From GYS-P2D sp964414425 (GTDB lineage Bacteria; Bacteroidota; Bacteroidia; Chitinophagales; Saprospiraceae), in contig CAYPWL010000007.1 in NCBI GenBank assembly GCA_964414425.1, forward strand, positions 33,460-97,459: a stretch of DNA of 64,000 bases, in the 5' to 3' direction. The position numbers and the translations under genes were made by a program. Under the pieces are notes generated by a model. That model was not told the DNA's origin and searched no databases. It saw only the letters and a list, made by a program, of their open reading frames with translations. Shown one piece after another: positions 46,161 through 54,501 of this stretch (position 1 is its first letter; each line of letters begins with the position of its first letter).

Positions 46161-46919
46161 ATGAAAAGAAAGAAAATAGCAGCAGCTAATTGGAAAATGA
46201 ATACTACAGTGACTGAGGGTCACGAACTACTCTCAGCATTAGTGAGTCAAGATAAAAAAGACGACGTAGACGTTGTTATATGTGCTCCATGCACGCATCT
46301 ATATGCCCTCAGTGATGTGGTTGCAAGTCAGGATAGGGTACAACTGGGTGCACAAAATATGAGTCAGCATCTCAAAGGTGCTTATACAGGCGAAGTCTCG
46401 GCACACATGATTAAGTCATGTAAAGCAAGCCATGTAGTAATCGGTCACTCAGAACGTCGGCAGCACTTTGGCGAGGATGATCAACTCCTCAGTGCGAAGC
46501 TGGGTGTAGCACTAAACAATGACTTGACTCCGATATTCTGTTGTGGAGAGTCTCTGGATATTAGGAAGTCTGGTAATCATGTCAATCATGTAATTAATCA
46601 GCTTGATACCGCCCTAAGTCCTTACAGTGCCGATGACCTCAGGGATTTGGTGATAGCCTATGAGCCTATCTGGGCGATTGGAACTGGCGAGACTGCATCA
46701 CCTGCACAAGCACAAGAGATGCACTTGGCTATCAGAGAGTTCTTAAAAAAGAAGTTTGGTGCAGAGATGGCCGAACATACCCCAATTCTTTATGGAGGTT
46801 CTGTAAAACCACATAATGCCGCTGAATTATTCAGAAATCCCGATGTTGATGGTGGATTAGTTGGAGGTGCGAGCTTGGATGCCTCAGGGTTTGCTCAGAT
46901 CATCAACAGTTTTGAGTAA
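46161..46919 (+). CDS. tpiA: Triosephosphate isomerase
   Basis: TpiA interconverts dihydroxyacetone phosphate and glyceraldehyde-3-phosphate. From ATG 46161 the protein has 252 residues and opens MKRKKIAAANWKMN with the substrate lysine. The catalytic histidine is in IGHSERRQHFGE and the catalytic glutamate in AYEPIWAIGTG; the phosphate loop is YGGSVKPHNA. A frame extension to a GTG at 46125 is rejected because TpiA starts at this methionine. Confidence 0.96.
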   Translation: MKRKKIAAANWKMNTTVTEGHELLSALVSQDKKDDVDVVICAPCTHLYALSDVVASQDRVQLGAQNMSQHLKGAYTGEVSAHMIKSCKASHVVIGHSERRQHFGEDDQLLSAKLGVALNNDLTPIFCCGESLDIRKSGNHVNHVINQLDTALSPYSADDLRDLVIAYEPIWAIGTGETASPAQAQEMHLAIREFLKKKFGAEMAEHTPILYGGSVKPHNAAELFRNPDVDGGLVGGASLDASGFAQIINSFE

Positions 46920-46955
46920 GGATGCGCTAATAATTCCTCGATACTAAGGATAGTC

Positions 46956-46975
46956 CCCAATAGAATAATATTGGG
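46956..46975 (+). terminator. Weak hairpin after tpiA
   Basis: CCCAATA and TATTGGG pair across a GAATAA loop, 37 bases after the tpiA stop. There is no T-run, so termination here is uncertain. Confidence 0.3.
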
Positions 46976-47038
46976 ATATACTCATCAATATAGTGGGTTA
47001 GAAAAATTAATGGGCAAGAAATTGGCCTTTCTAAAAAT

Positions 47039-47062
47039 ATAGATTAAAAAAATCTATCTTTG
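47039..47062 (+). promoter_or_regulatory. Palindrome overlapping the -7 element of the Lrp-family gene
   Basis: ATAGATT (47039-47045), five A residues and AATCTAT (47051-47057) form a perfect inverted repeat. It overlaps TATCTTTG at 47055-47062, an exact TAnnTTTG element 34 bases before the start codon. Symmetry and AT-rich centre resemble Lrp/AsnC sites, so this is a likely autoregulatory operator. Confidence 0.55.
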
Positions 47063-47096
47063 TTGAAATATAATTCTTACCACCACATGTAACGTT

Positions 47097-47570
47097 ATGG
47101 AAAGCAAATTAGATAGCATAGACTTAAAGATTCTCAGATTACTACAGGAGAATAGCAAGATTACAAATCTGGAATTATCTAAAAGAATTGGACTTTCACC
47201 TGCACCGACATTGGAGAGGGTCAAAAAATTAGAGCAATCTGGAGTTATAAAATCATATCACGCCAAAGTAGATGGGAGTAAGCTTGGATTGAGTGTAAGT
47301 ACATTTGTATTGGTTTCATTGGCTTGGCAAAAAGATAATGCCCTCGACAATTTCATCGATAAGATCCAAAGTATCGATGAAGTAACTGAGGCGTATATCA
47401 TTACAGGTGATGGCGATTTATTACTAAGGATTATATGCAAGGATATACCGGCATATGAACAGCTGCTGTTCAAAAAGCTATCTCAAATAGAAGAAGTTGA
47501 GCGACTCAAAACATTGATGACTTTGTCTAAGATCAAAAAGTCTAAAGTCCTTCCTTTTTCTTACGAATAA
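47097..47570 (+). CDS. Lrp/AsnC-family transcriptional regulator
   Basis: The 157-residue protein has an N-terminal winged helix-turn-helix (about 5-55: DSIDLKILRLLQENSKITNLELSKRIGLSPAPTLERVKKLEQSG). The C-terminal RAM/AsnC ligand domain has the motif EAYIITGDGDLLLRI. Such proteins assemble as octamers and often sense amino acids. The palindrome over its promoter suggests autoregulation. The next gene begins 6 bases after its stop codon, in the same frame. Confidence 0.93.
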   Translation: MESKLDSIDLKILRLLQENSKITNLELSKRIGLSPAPTLERVKKLEQSGVIKSYHAKVDGSKLGLSVSTFVLVSLAWQKDNALDNFIDKIQSIDEVTEAYIITGDGDLLLRIICKDIPAYEQLLFKKLSQIEEVERLKTLMTLSKIKKSKVLPFSYE

Positions 47571-47576
47571 GTTCTA

Positions 47577-48359
47577 TTGACTTCCAAAGGATTATTTTGG
47601 AAGCTTGCGGTTAAAGATTCTCCGCAGCGATACTCTGTCTTGTTTGGCACTATACATCTGTCTATTGATTCGCAGGACTTGCGTGATAAGATTGTGAGGT
47701 GGATAGATGAGTTTGATCATGTATATACAGAGACATCGCTGAATGCCGACGGCCAAGCTCTCATCGCACCTCATGTCACTGTAACACGGACGAAGTGGGA
47801 CGAATACTTTAATCATAATCAGCAAAAACGAATTACTCAGATACTGAAGAGGACATATCAGATAGACTTTGCGCAAGTCAAGCATCTTCGCCCGATGTTT
47901 ATTATGTCCATGATTTATTCTCACTTAGGGGATATGAATAGTGGAGATAAGTTAGATCAGTTTATCTGGAACTATGCCTCTCAAGAAGGGAGGGCTACTT
48001 ATGGTATCGAATCGATCCATCGTCAAGTGGAAATATTAAAGTCTATACCGATCGAACTTGACTTCATTCAATTTAGGAGATGGACGCGCAACGTGACCAA
48101 GATGAATCACTACTTTAAAAAGATGTTGAGCTTATATCTCATGGAAAACATACATCAACTCTCCAAGCTCTCAGCCGAGCAAATGCCTTCTATCAAAAGC
48201 TTACTGATAACCGAGAGGAATGAGCAAATGACGAGGACGATCATAGAGGAACATCAGAAACATCCTGGATTCTTTTCATTTGGTGCTGGGCATCTCGGAG
48301 GAAGAAATGGTGTGCTCAGTATACTCAAGCGCAAAGGCTTTATAATCGAACGTATCTGA
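47577..48359 (+). CDS. TraB/GumN-family protein
   Basis: The 260-residue product opens with the TraB/GumN pattern FWKLAVKDSPQRYSVLFGTIHLS and continues with a conserved acidic motif (VYTETSL); the C-terminal FFSFGAGHLGG is the second family motif. Members are membrane-associated or cytoplasmic metalloprotease-like proteins of uncertain function. The start is probably TTG at 47577: codons between it and the in-frame stop of the upstream gene are GTT and CTA, and the first ATG is far inside. It is translationally coupled to the Lrp-family gene. Confidence 0.8.
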   Translation: MTSKGLFWKLAVKDSPQRYSVLFGTIHLSIDSQDLRDKIVRWIDEFDHVYTETSLNADGQALIAPHVTVTRTKWDEYFNHNQQKRITQILKRTYQIDFAQVKHLRPMFIMSMIYSHLGDMNSGDKLDQFIWNYASQEGRATYGIESIHRQVEILKSIPIELDFIQFRRWTRNVTKMNHYFKKMLSLYLMENIHQLSKLSAEQMPSIKSLLITERNEQMTRTIIEEHQKHPGFFSFGAGHLGGRNGVLSILKRKGFIIERI

Positions 48360-48375
48360 TCTGCACATCTTAACG

Positions 48376-48383
48376 TAATTTTG
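48376..48383 (+). promoter_or_regulatory. Bacteroidota -7 promoter element for gldC
   Basis: TAATTTTG is an exact TAnnTTTG match 19 bases before the gldC ATG at 48403, just after the upstream gene's stop. Confidence 0.55.
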
Positions 48384-48402
48384 TAATCTTAACTTAGCGT
48401 CT

Positions 48403-48759
48403 ATGAAAGAAGTCGAAATTAAACTTAAGATCAAATTGGATGATACCAATGTCCCGCAAGAAATCATGTGGGCCAGTGATGATCCGCCTTCTAAAGGCAA
48501 CTTTGCTTCTACTAAGGGCTTTTTCTTATCACTATTTGACGAGAAATCACTTGAGACTCTTAAAATAGACTTGTGGACTGCTAAGCTTGAAGTTGGAGAG
48601 ATGAATAGGTTATGCTACTATGCCCTAAAGGGTATGGCGGATAGCTACTATAACGCCACTAAGAATCAGCAACACGCTAATGACTTGGCGAGGTTTTCCC
48701 AATACTTTGGCGAAGAAACAGGCGTGCTGAAGAAGGCTCCATCACCGGAACAGCCCTAA
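48403..48759 (+). CDS. gldC: Gliding motility protein GldC
   Basis: The 118-residue protein matches GldC: it begins KEVEIKLKIKLDDTNVPQEIMWASDD, contains LSLFDEKSLETLKIDLWTAKLEVGEMNRL, and ends with FSQYFGEETGVLK. It is a small soluble protein without signal peptide; in Flavobacterium it supports gliding and often neighbours gldB, which is absent here. It has its own -7 element. Its last 18 bases overlap the convergent methyltransferase gene. Confidence 0.92.
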   Translation: MKEVEIKLKIKLDDTNVPQEIMWASDDPPSKGNFASTKGFFLSLFDEKSLETLKIDLWTAKLEVGEMNRLCYYALKGMADSYYNATKNQQHANDLARFSQYFGEETGVLKKAPSPEQP

Positions 48760-49572
48760 CTGCCATCTCGCTCTAAATGGCCATAACTTCACATCGATTG
48801 ACTCATGGATAGAAGGCTTCTTGCTAAGTATACCATAGAAAAAGAGATCAATGCTTAGGTTATAGCGTTGAGACGACTTTAGTTCTTCCCAAGCTTTAAT
48901 CATGCCTTTAGACCAGTATATATCATCCATGATGATTACTCCAGCTGGATGAAGTAACCGTTCAAACTGGTCTATATAGTTTAGCGTTGGGGCATACTGG
49001 TGATGCCCGTCTAAGACTATGCAATCATAGCGATTACCTTTTTCGATTTCCTGAGTTAAGAAGTGTTGGAAACTATCCGTGTGAAACCGAATCTTTTCGC
49101 TGTGTTTATTCTGCTCATTGACTGTGGAGATTGATTGAGAGCCCTCAACAGTAACTATTGTTGATACTTTTTCGACGGCTGCGATATATGCTGTGCTGAT
49201 GGCAAGGCTGGTGCCGAGTTCTAATATACTTATTGCATCAGACCACTCTATGATACTTTTTAAGAGCACGCATTTGTACTGAGGTGATACTGCAGATCTT
49301 GCGATCTGACGGATACTCACCATATCACTACCTAACATCGTAGATGGTGCTCCGAGAGATTCTTTATTGATTTTGCTATCATCTTTGAGTAGAGCTCGTC
49401 TTCTTTTTTCTACACCGATAATTTTAGCAGTATTTGTTTTTGAGGTTCTGATTATGGATGAGAGCTGGTATAATAGGGGAGAGTCAATCGAATCTATAGA
49501 CTTGGCACGGCTCCAGAATTGAAAGAAGCTGACGGTAATCTGCAATTTAGCCGATATGCTATCGAGAGTCAT
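48742..49572 (-). CDS. Class I SAM-dependent methyltransferase, O-methyltransferase-like
   Basis: The 276-residue protein has a Rossmann methyltransferase core: motif I ISILELGTSLAIST, the acidic end of strand 2 (VTVEGS), and CIVLDGHHQYAPTLNYIDQF followed by VIIMDDIYWSKGM. The spacing resembles the class of methyltransferases related to catechol O-methyltransferase. No substrate can be inferred. It lies downstream of the tRNA-His and its terminator, and converges on gldC with an 18-base overlap. Confidence 0.85.
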   Translation of the reverse strand: MTLDSISAKLQITVSFFQFWSRAKSIDSIDSPLLYQLSSIIRTSKTNTAKIIGVEKRRRALLKDDSKINKESLGAPSTMLGSDMVSIRQIARSAVSPQYKCVLLKSIIEWSDAISILELGTSLAISTAYIAAVEKVSTIVTVEGSQSISTVNEQNKHSEKIRFHTDSFQHFLTQEIEKGNRYDCIVLDGHHQYAPTLNYIDQFERLLHPAGVIIMDDIYWSKGMIKAWEELKSSQRYNLSIDLFFYGILSKKPSIHESIDVKLWPFRARWQLGLFR

Positions 49573-49600
49573 ATACTAATAATGGGTGATTGCGGTAATC

Positions 49601-49632
49601 AAAAAAAAGGACCGATGCATGCATCAGTCCTT
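49601..49632 (-). terminator. Terminator downstream of tRNA-His
   Basis: On the minus strand AAGGAC...GTCCTT form a long stem around the self-complementary GATGCATGCATC, followed by a run of eight T residues. It begins 7 bases after the tRNA 3' end. Confidence 0.85.
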
Positions 49633-49639
49633 AAAAAAG

Positions 49640-49714
49640 GGTGAAAGATGGGTCTCGAACCCACGACCTCCGGAACCACAAACCGGCGCTCTAACCAACT
49701 GAGCTACAATCACC
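49640..49714 (-). tRNA. tRNA-His (anticodon GTG)
   Basis: The minus strand folds as a tRNA: D arm GCTC...GAGC with TTGGTTA loop, anticodon loop TTGTGGT containing GTG, T arm GTGGG-TTCGAGA-CCCAT, and the extra 5' G (49714) facing C73 that marks tRNA-His. CCA is not fully encoded. Three U-U mismatches are visible: two in the acceptor stem (GTGATTG against CTTTCAC, positions 5-68 and 6-67) and one at the base of the anticodon stem (31-39). Invariant loop bases are kept, so it may still function; it may also be decaying. Confidence 0.85.
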
Positions 49715-49855
49715 GTAATTGAGCTGCAAATTAAACTATACTCAGCTGAATAATCAAAATAATACGTGCCGAATCACAACTTTAGCACAGTAATTGACTA
49801 TTAAAATATTGTGAGACCTATGTCCCACTTAAAAGAATCCTTAGTTTTGTGGATT

Positions 49856-50401
49856 ATGCAAACGGAAGACGACGTTATTCTTGCCCTACTTTCTGATGGA
49901 GATCAAAAGTCAATTGATCTACTTTTCGATAAGTATTACACCTATCTATGTAATGTGGTATATCGTGTCATTAATGATGCTGATTATGCCGAAGACATAG
50001 TCCAAGAGATCTTCACAGATATATGGCGCAAGCGAGAAAGCATCAACGTACAATCCTCTTTAAGAGCTTATCTTAGAAGAGCTTCAGTGAATAGATCTCT
50101 TAACCATATCCGTAAGCAGCGGATGAAGTTTGACGAGAACGAGGAAGCCATCATCGATATAGAATCTAACACTATAAATGGTCAACAAGGAATGGAGAGA
50201 GATGAGTTGGAACAGCGGATACATGATTGTATTGATGCGCTACCACCTAAGTGTAAACTTGTCTTTAGCCTGAGTAGATTTGAGAATATGTCTTATCAAG
50301 AGATTGCCGATCACTTAGAGATATCAATCAAAACAGTTGAAAATCAGATTTCCAAGGCGCTCAGAATTTTACGTAATAGTATACAACCTTACACGGTATG
50401 A
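49856..50401 (+). CDS. ECF RNA polymerase sigma factor (sigma-70 family)
   Basis: From ATG 49856 the product has 181 residues; a GTG at 49811 and ATG at 49820 would add up to 15 residues not typical for the family. Region 2 (about 20-85) contains YLCNVVYRVINDADYAEDIVQEIFTDIW, and region 4 (about 120-175) contains LPPKCKLVFSLSRFENMSYQEIADHLEISIKTVENQISKAL. It is followed by a FecR-type anti-sigma factor and an STN-TonB receptor, the standard cell-surface signalling arrangement of Bacteroidota. Confidence 0.93.
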   Translation: MQTEDDVILALLSDGDQKSIDLLFDKYYTYLCNVVYRVINDADYAEDIVQEIFTDIWRKRESINVQSSLRAYLRRASVNRSLNHIRKQRMKFDENEEAIIDIESNTINGQQGMERDELEQRIHDCIDALPPKCKLVFSLSRFENMSYQEIADHLEISIKTVENQISKALRILRNSIQPYTV

Positions 50402-50482
50402 AAATAAATGGAATAAAATTTCATGAAAGCGTAGGGGGGGTGGGCAAAACCGCTGTCTTCACTATATAACCTTAATTTAATC

Positions 50483-51529
50483 ATGGCAAATCTAAAAATG
50501 TATAGTTTACTACACAAGAAGGCCACCGGGCAGCTCAACCCAGCAGAATTAGCTGAGTTAAAGCAACTTGAAAATGAAGCGAATTTTGCCGACATCAGCA
50601 AAGATGTTGAGCAGATTTGGATAGCGAGTAAAGATTACTACCCGAAAAAGTCTTTTGATGTAAGTGCAGCTAAAGCTAAGTTCAAGAAGAACATAGCGGC
50701 AGAAGCCCCCAAAGTTGCTGAAAAAGCAACACCAATTAAAGAAAACAAACCTGTAATTACTGATTCATCCAGTTCTAAATGGATCATAGGTGCTGTAGGC
50801 CTCTTATTATTAGCGGCTCTATCCTATTTCCTATGGCCAAAAAATACGGATGGCTTACAACAAGTAGAAACAGTTCAAGCAGAAAATAATATTGAGTACG
50901 CTAAACTTGATGACAATACGGAAGTATGGCTTCAAGAGGGTACAATCTTGAAAGTAGGCGATTTTAATGCCGATGGAACAAGAAAAGTAAGTATCGAAGG
51001 AGAAGCTTTCTTCGATGTAACTCATAATCCAGACAAACCTTTTATTGTAGGTATGGGTGATGGCAAATTTGCCGAGGTAATGGGTACATCATTCAACATT
51101 ATTTCAGATTTGGGTGATGAGACTTCCCAAGTAGATGTTAAGACAGGTACAGTTAAAGTGTACAATGAGAATGATCCTAAAGTATCAACGATACTCACAG
51201 CAGGAGAGTCTACTACGATCAACGCATCTTCTAAAACATTAGAAAAAACAAGTGATTCAGAGATTTATACCTTACTGGGCACATCGTTGAGCTTCAAGGA
51301 GAAGAGTTTGGATCACATTTTTGACAAGTTTTCAGAGAAGTATAATGTAGAGATAGATTATTCTGAGGCACAGTGCTTGAATAATAAGCATACCTCACCG
51401 CTCATCGATGGTTACACATTTGATGAGGCCGTAGAAAGTGTATTAGCTTCATACCCAAAGTTAACAACTGTTCCAGCTAAAATTGGAGATCAGAAGATAC
51501 TTTACATCTCTGGAACGGCGTGTCAATAA
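50483..51529 (+). CDS. FecR-family anti-sigma factor
   Basis: The 348-residue protein has a cytoplasmic N-terminal part (1-93) that would bind the sigma factor, one transmembrane helix (about 94-115, WIIGAVGLLLLAALSYFLW) and a periplasmic FecR domain. Family motifs are VWLQEGTILKVGDF, RKVSIEGEAFFDVTHNPDKPFIV and GTSFNIISD. The C-terminal DUF4974-like domain (about 265-345) has LSFKEKSLDHIFDKFSEKY and ends with ILYISGTACQ. It would hold the ECF sigma inactive until the receptor signals. A terminator follows, so the receptor gene has its own promoter. Confidence 0.93.
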   Translation: MANLKMYSLLHKKATGQLNPAELAELKQLENEANFADISKDVEQIWIASKDYYPKKSFDVSAAKAKFKKNIAAEAPKVAEKATPIKENKPVITDSSSSKWIIGAVGLLLLAALSYFLWPKNTDGLQQVETVQAENNIEYAKLDDNTEVWLQEGTILKVGDFNADGTRKVSIEGEAFFDVTHNPDKPFIVGMGDGKFAEVMGTSFNIISDLGDETSQVDVKTGTVKVYNENDPKVSTILTAGESTTINASSKTLEKTSDSEIYTLLGTSLSFKEKSLDHIFDKFSEKYNVEIDYSEAQCLNNKHTSPLIDGYTFDEAVESVLASYPKLTTVPAKIGDQKILYISGTACQ

Positions 51530-51577
51530 AATATGAAAGCCGATAAATAAGATTTCCACACGACAAAAAATACATAT

Positions 51578-51604
51578 AAGGAGCTCATTGAGCTCCTTTT
51601 TTTT
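51578..51604 (+). terminator. Terminator after fecR
   Basis: AAGGAGCTC and GAGCTCCTT pair perfectly across an ATT loop and are followed by a T-run. It separates the sigma/anti-sigma transcript from the receptor gene. Confidence 0.9.
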
Positions 51605-51650
51605 GTTTAAGCACTATCGCCATCATTACATAATTCGTATCCATATCGTT

Positions 51651-51658
51651 TATCTTTG
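51651..51658 (+). promoter_or_regulatory. Bacteroidota -7 promoter element for the TonB receptor gene
   Basis: TATCTTTG is an exact TAnnTTTG match, 24 bases before ATG 51683. It overlaps the earliest possible start (TTG 51656) and so argues for the shorter protein. Confidence 0.6.
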
Positions 51659-51682
51659 CAGAAGATGCGTTGTAGAAGGTTT

Positions 51683-54355
51683 ATGAATAACATGAAGTAT
51701 TGGTCCGTCGCTATATACACTGTACTGATTGTACTGGGTTCTACTTCATCAATCTGTGCTCAGAGAGAATTGCCTGATGAAGTCAGAGTAGACGCAAGTT
51801 TCGCTAACGTACCTATCGACAGTGCCTTGATCGTACTGAGCTCTCTGAGTGGGGTCAATATATCATACAACAGCGCCATTATTCCTACCGATAAGCCTCG
51901 AACCATAGAAGTGACCAGATTACAGTTGGGTAATGTGTTAGATGATATCCTCCATGGAACTGGACTCATCTACAAGATTGTAGCGAACCAACTCGTCATT
52001 ATAAAAGACCCCAGATTAGAGATCAAACCTGTCTTTACGGTCAATGGTTGGGTCTCAAGAGAAGAGTCCGATGAACGGATTCCATATGCCAACGTCTTTA
52101 CTGATGATCGGCTTTTGTCCACGCAGACCAACGAATTTGGTTTTTTCAGTATCAGTCTTAGACAAGGTGTAAATATTTTGAATTTCACCAGCTTCCCGAT
52201 GGATGATAAGATTCAGACCATTGATATACAGTCGGATACAACACTTAATATTCTTCTTTCGGAGCATAATGAGCTTCAGGAGATATTAATTACTGATGTT
52301 ATTCCTAATAAGTCAAAGCAAGCAGAACAATTCGATCAAGTACCATTAGAAATGTTAGGAAGTCTCAGTTCACTTGCGGGAGAGCCAGATGTACTACGAT
52401 TAGTTCAAGCGAGAGCGGGAGTTAACAGTGCCGCAGATGGATTAGGAGGGATCAGTGTCAGAGGTGGAAATGCAGATCAAAACTTAGTGCTCATGGATGG
52501 TATGCCTGTATATAATACGGGTCATGCATTAGGACTGTTCTCAATCTTTAACAGCGGTGCTGTTAAAGATGTAAAAGTCATAAAAAGTGGGTTCCCTGCC
52601 AGATACGGAGGTAGGGTGTCGTCAGTAATAGATGTTACACTGAAGGAAGGAAACAAACAAGAGTTGTCAGGTGAAGTTTCTGCGAATCCCTTGTTAGTGA
52701 GTGGTGTACTCGAGGGGCCTATAAGCAAAGGTAATAGTAGTTTTATCGTTTCTGGTCGTCGGACAATCGTTGACCCTTGGTTGAGACCTTTGTCTCGCTA
52801 TACCTTCGAGCTTGATGATCAGGTGGGATTTGTGGATTACAGATTTCATGATCTAAATGCTAAGCTCAACTTTTATATAGGAGAAAAAGATGAACTCTAT
52901 ATCAGTGGCTATAGTGGCGGAGATAGATTTGCCAATGAGGTAGAAGGTACCATCACGGATGAAATAGATAACGAGACGACTACTGAGCTTGATGTGGTCG
53001 GATGGAATTGGGGTAACGACATTCTCTCTACGAGATGGACGCATTACTTCAATCGAAAGTTAGTATCGTATGTTAATGTGGGGCTGTCAAATTATGAGTT
53101 CGAAAGCTTCAATTTCGATCGTACCATACTTGAGCCGCAGACTGATTTAGAGCAGGTGGCCTATACCTCTACCTATTATCAATCAAATATCAACGATATC
53201 ATAGTCAATGGGAATATCGACTACTTCGCCTCATCTAAGTACTTCCTAAAAGCCGGATTTAATGTCACGGCTCACAGTTTGACTCCTGGGTCTACATTTA
53301 GTAGTACGCGTGATGATCTGCTCGATGAGAACAATCGATTAAGTATTAACGACGCCCGTGACTTGAATGATAGTGAGGAAATCACAGGCTTGGAGAATAG
53401 ACTCTACGTAGAGAATGAGCTAACTTTTGATAACCTGATCATCAATGCTGGTCTTCACTATAGCTTTATTACTACTGACAATAATGCCTATCATAGTTTA
53501 CAACCGCGTTTAGCTGCTAAGTTTTTGATAGGAGAACAGTCTCAGCTCAAGTTTTCATACAGCGCATTAGATCAGTTCCTTCACTTGCTATCGTCCTCAG
53601 GATTCGGCTTGCCTAATGATATCTGGATACCCAGTACGGATATCATTGCACCACAAAGGTCTAATGAAGTGTCGATTAGTTATGCCAGGGAGCTACCGAA
53701 GTTCGGATCTTTTACCGTGTCTGCGTACAATAGAAATATGACTAATATCAGAACCTTGATAGATGGAGGATTTTTGGCTATTGGTTTATCTGATAATTGG
53801 CAGCAGGAACTTCCTGTGGGGCGGCAAGACGTATCAGGAGTAGAGATTGAATTAGAAAAAAGAGTCGGACGCCTCAGAGGATTTATGAGCTACACACTGT
53901 CCAAAGCTACCAATACCTTCAAAACGATTAATAATGGCGAACCATTTGCAGCTCGGCTTGATCGCAGGCATTCTTTCAAGATAAATACGATTTATCAGAT
54001 TAACCAAAATCTTGAATTTAGTGCCTCATGGCTATACGCCTCGGGTCTGCCATATACGGCCCCATTTGAATTGACTCGAGTGGAGCTAAATGGAACCGTC
54101 ACATTTGTGCCATTATTTTCAGAAATTAACAATGTTGACCTCCCTGATTTACATCGTTTAGACTTTTCTTTCAATCTATATAATGAGTATAGCTGGGGGC
54201 GTCAAAAACTATCTCTGGGTGCCTATAATGCCTATAACAGGCTAAACCCTTTTTATATAGATGTAGCTCGTAATCCTATCACTAATGAGTTTGAACCACA
54301 GGGTGTTAGCATCGTTCCAGTCTTTCCTTTTGTTAGCTTATCGTTAAGCTTTTAA
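51683..54355 (+). CDS. TonB-dependent receptor with STN signalling domain
   Basis: From ATG 51683 the product has 890 residues: a signal peptide ending near ICAQ, an STN domain (about 30-110, VRVDASFANVPIDSALIVLSSLSGV) and a carboxypeptidase-like domain (about 118-205). A TonB plug follows (LSSLAGEPDVLRLVQARAGVNS, SVRGGNADQNLVLMDGMPVYN, FPARYGGRVSSVIDV), then a long beta-barrel ending in a C-terminal aromatic residue (LSLSF). The STN domain normally relays ligand binding to a FecR protein, matching the upstream sigma/FecR pair. The adjoining DUF4249 lipoprotein is its likely surface partner. Confidence 0.93.
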   Translation: MNNMKYWSVAIYTVLIVLGSTSSICAQRELPDEVRVDASFANVPIDSALIVLSSLSGVNISYNSAIIPTDKPRTIEVTRLQLGNVLDDILHGTGLIYKIVANQLVIIKDPRLEIKPVFTVNGWVSREESDERIPYANVFTDDRLLSTQTNEFGFFSISLRQGVNILNFTSFPMDDKIQTIDIQSDTTLNILLSEHNELQEILITDVIPNKSKQAEQFDQVPLEMLGSLSSLAGEPDVLRLVQARAGVNSAADGLGGISVRGGNADQNLVLMDGMPVYNTGHALGLFSIFNSGAVKDVKVIKSGFPARYGGRVSSVIDVTLKEGNKQELSGEVSANPLLVSGVLEGPISKGNSSFIVSGRRTIVDPWLRPLSRYTFELDDQVGFVDYRFHDLNAKLNFYIGEKDELYISGYSGGDRFANEVEGTITDEIDNETTTELDVVGWNWGNDILSTRWTHYFNRKLVSYVNVGLSNYEFESFNFDRTILEPQTDLEQVAYTSTYYQSNINDIIVNGNIDYFASSKYFLKAGFNVTAHSLTPGSTFSSTRDDLLDENNRLSINDARDLNDSEEITGLENRLYVENELTFDNLIINAGLHYSFITTDNNAYHSLQPRLAAKFLIGEQSQLKFSYSALDQFLHLLSSSGFGLPNDIWIPSTDIIAPQRSNEVSISYARELPKFGSFTVSAYNRNMTNIRTLIDGGFLAIGLSDNWQQELPVGRQDVSGVEIELEKRVGRLRGFMSYTLSKATNTFKTINNGEPFAARLDRRHSFKINTIYQINQNLEFSASWLYASGLPYTAPFELTRVELNGTVTFVPLFSEINNVDLPDLHRLDFSFNLYNEYSWGRQKLSLGAYNAYNRLNPFYIDVARNPITNEFEPQGVSIVPVFPFVSLSLSF

Positions 54356-54473
54356 CCTCGTGAGGACTACTAATGACAAGTAGCCGTCAGATATATGGAT
54401 TATTTAACACTTTTGGAGCAATTTTTGAAATTTATCAACTTCGACTAGGTAACTTATTCACAATAAATCGTCT

Positions 54474-54481
54474 TATCTTTG
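54474..54481 (+). promoter_or_regulatory. Bacteroidota -7 promoter element for the DUF4249 lipoprotein gene
   Basis: TATCTTTG is an exact TAnnTTTG match ending 20 bases before the TTG codon at 54502, where a lipoprotein signal peptide begins. Confidence 0.6.
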
Positions 54482-54501
54482 GGAGATGTAATCTCAACAA
54501 T

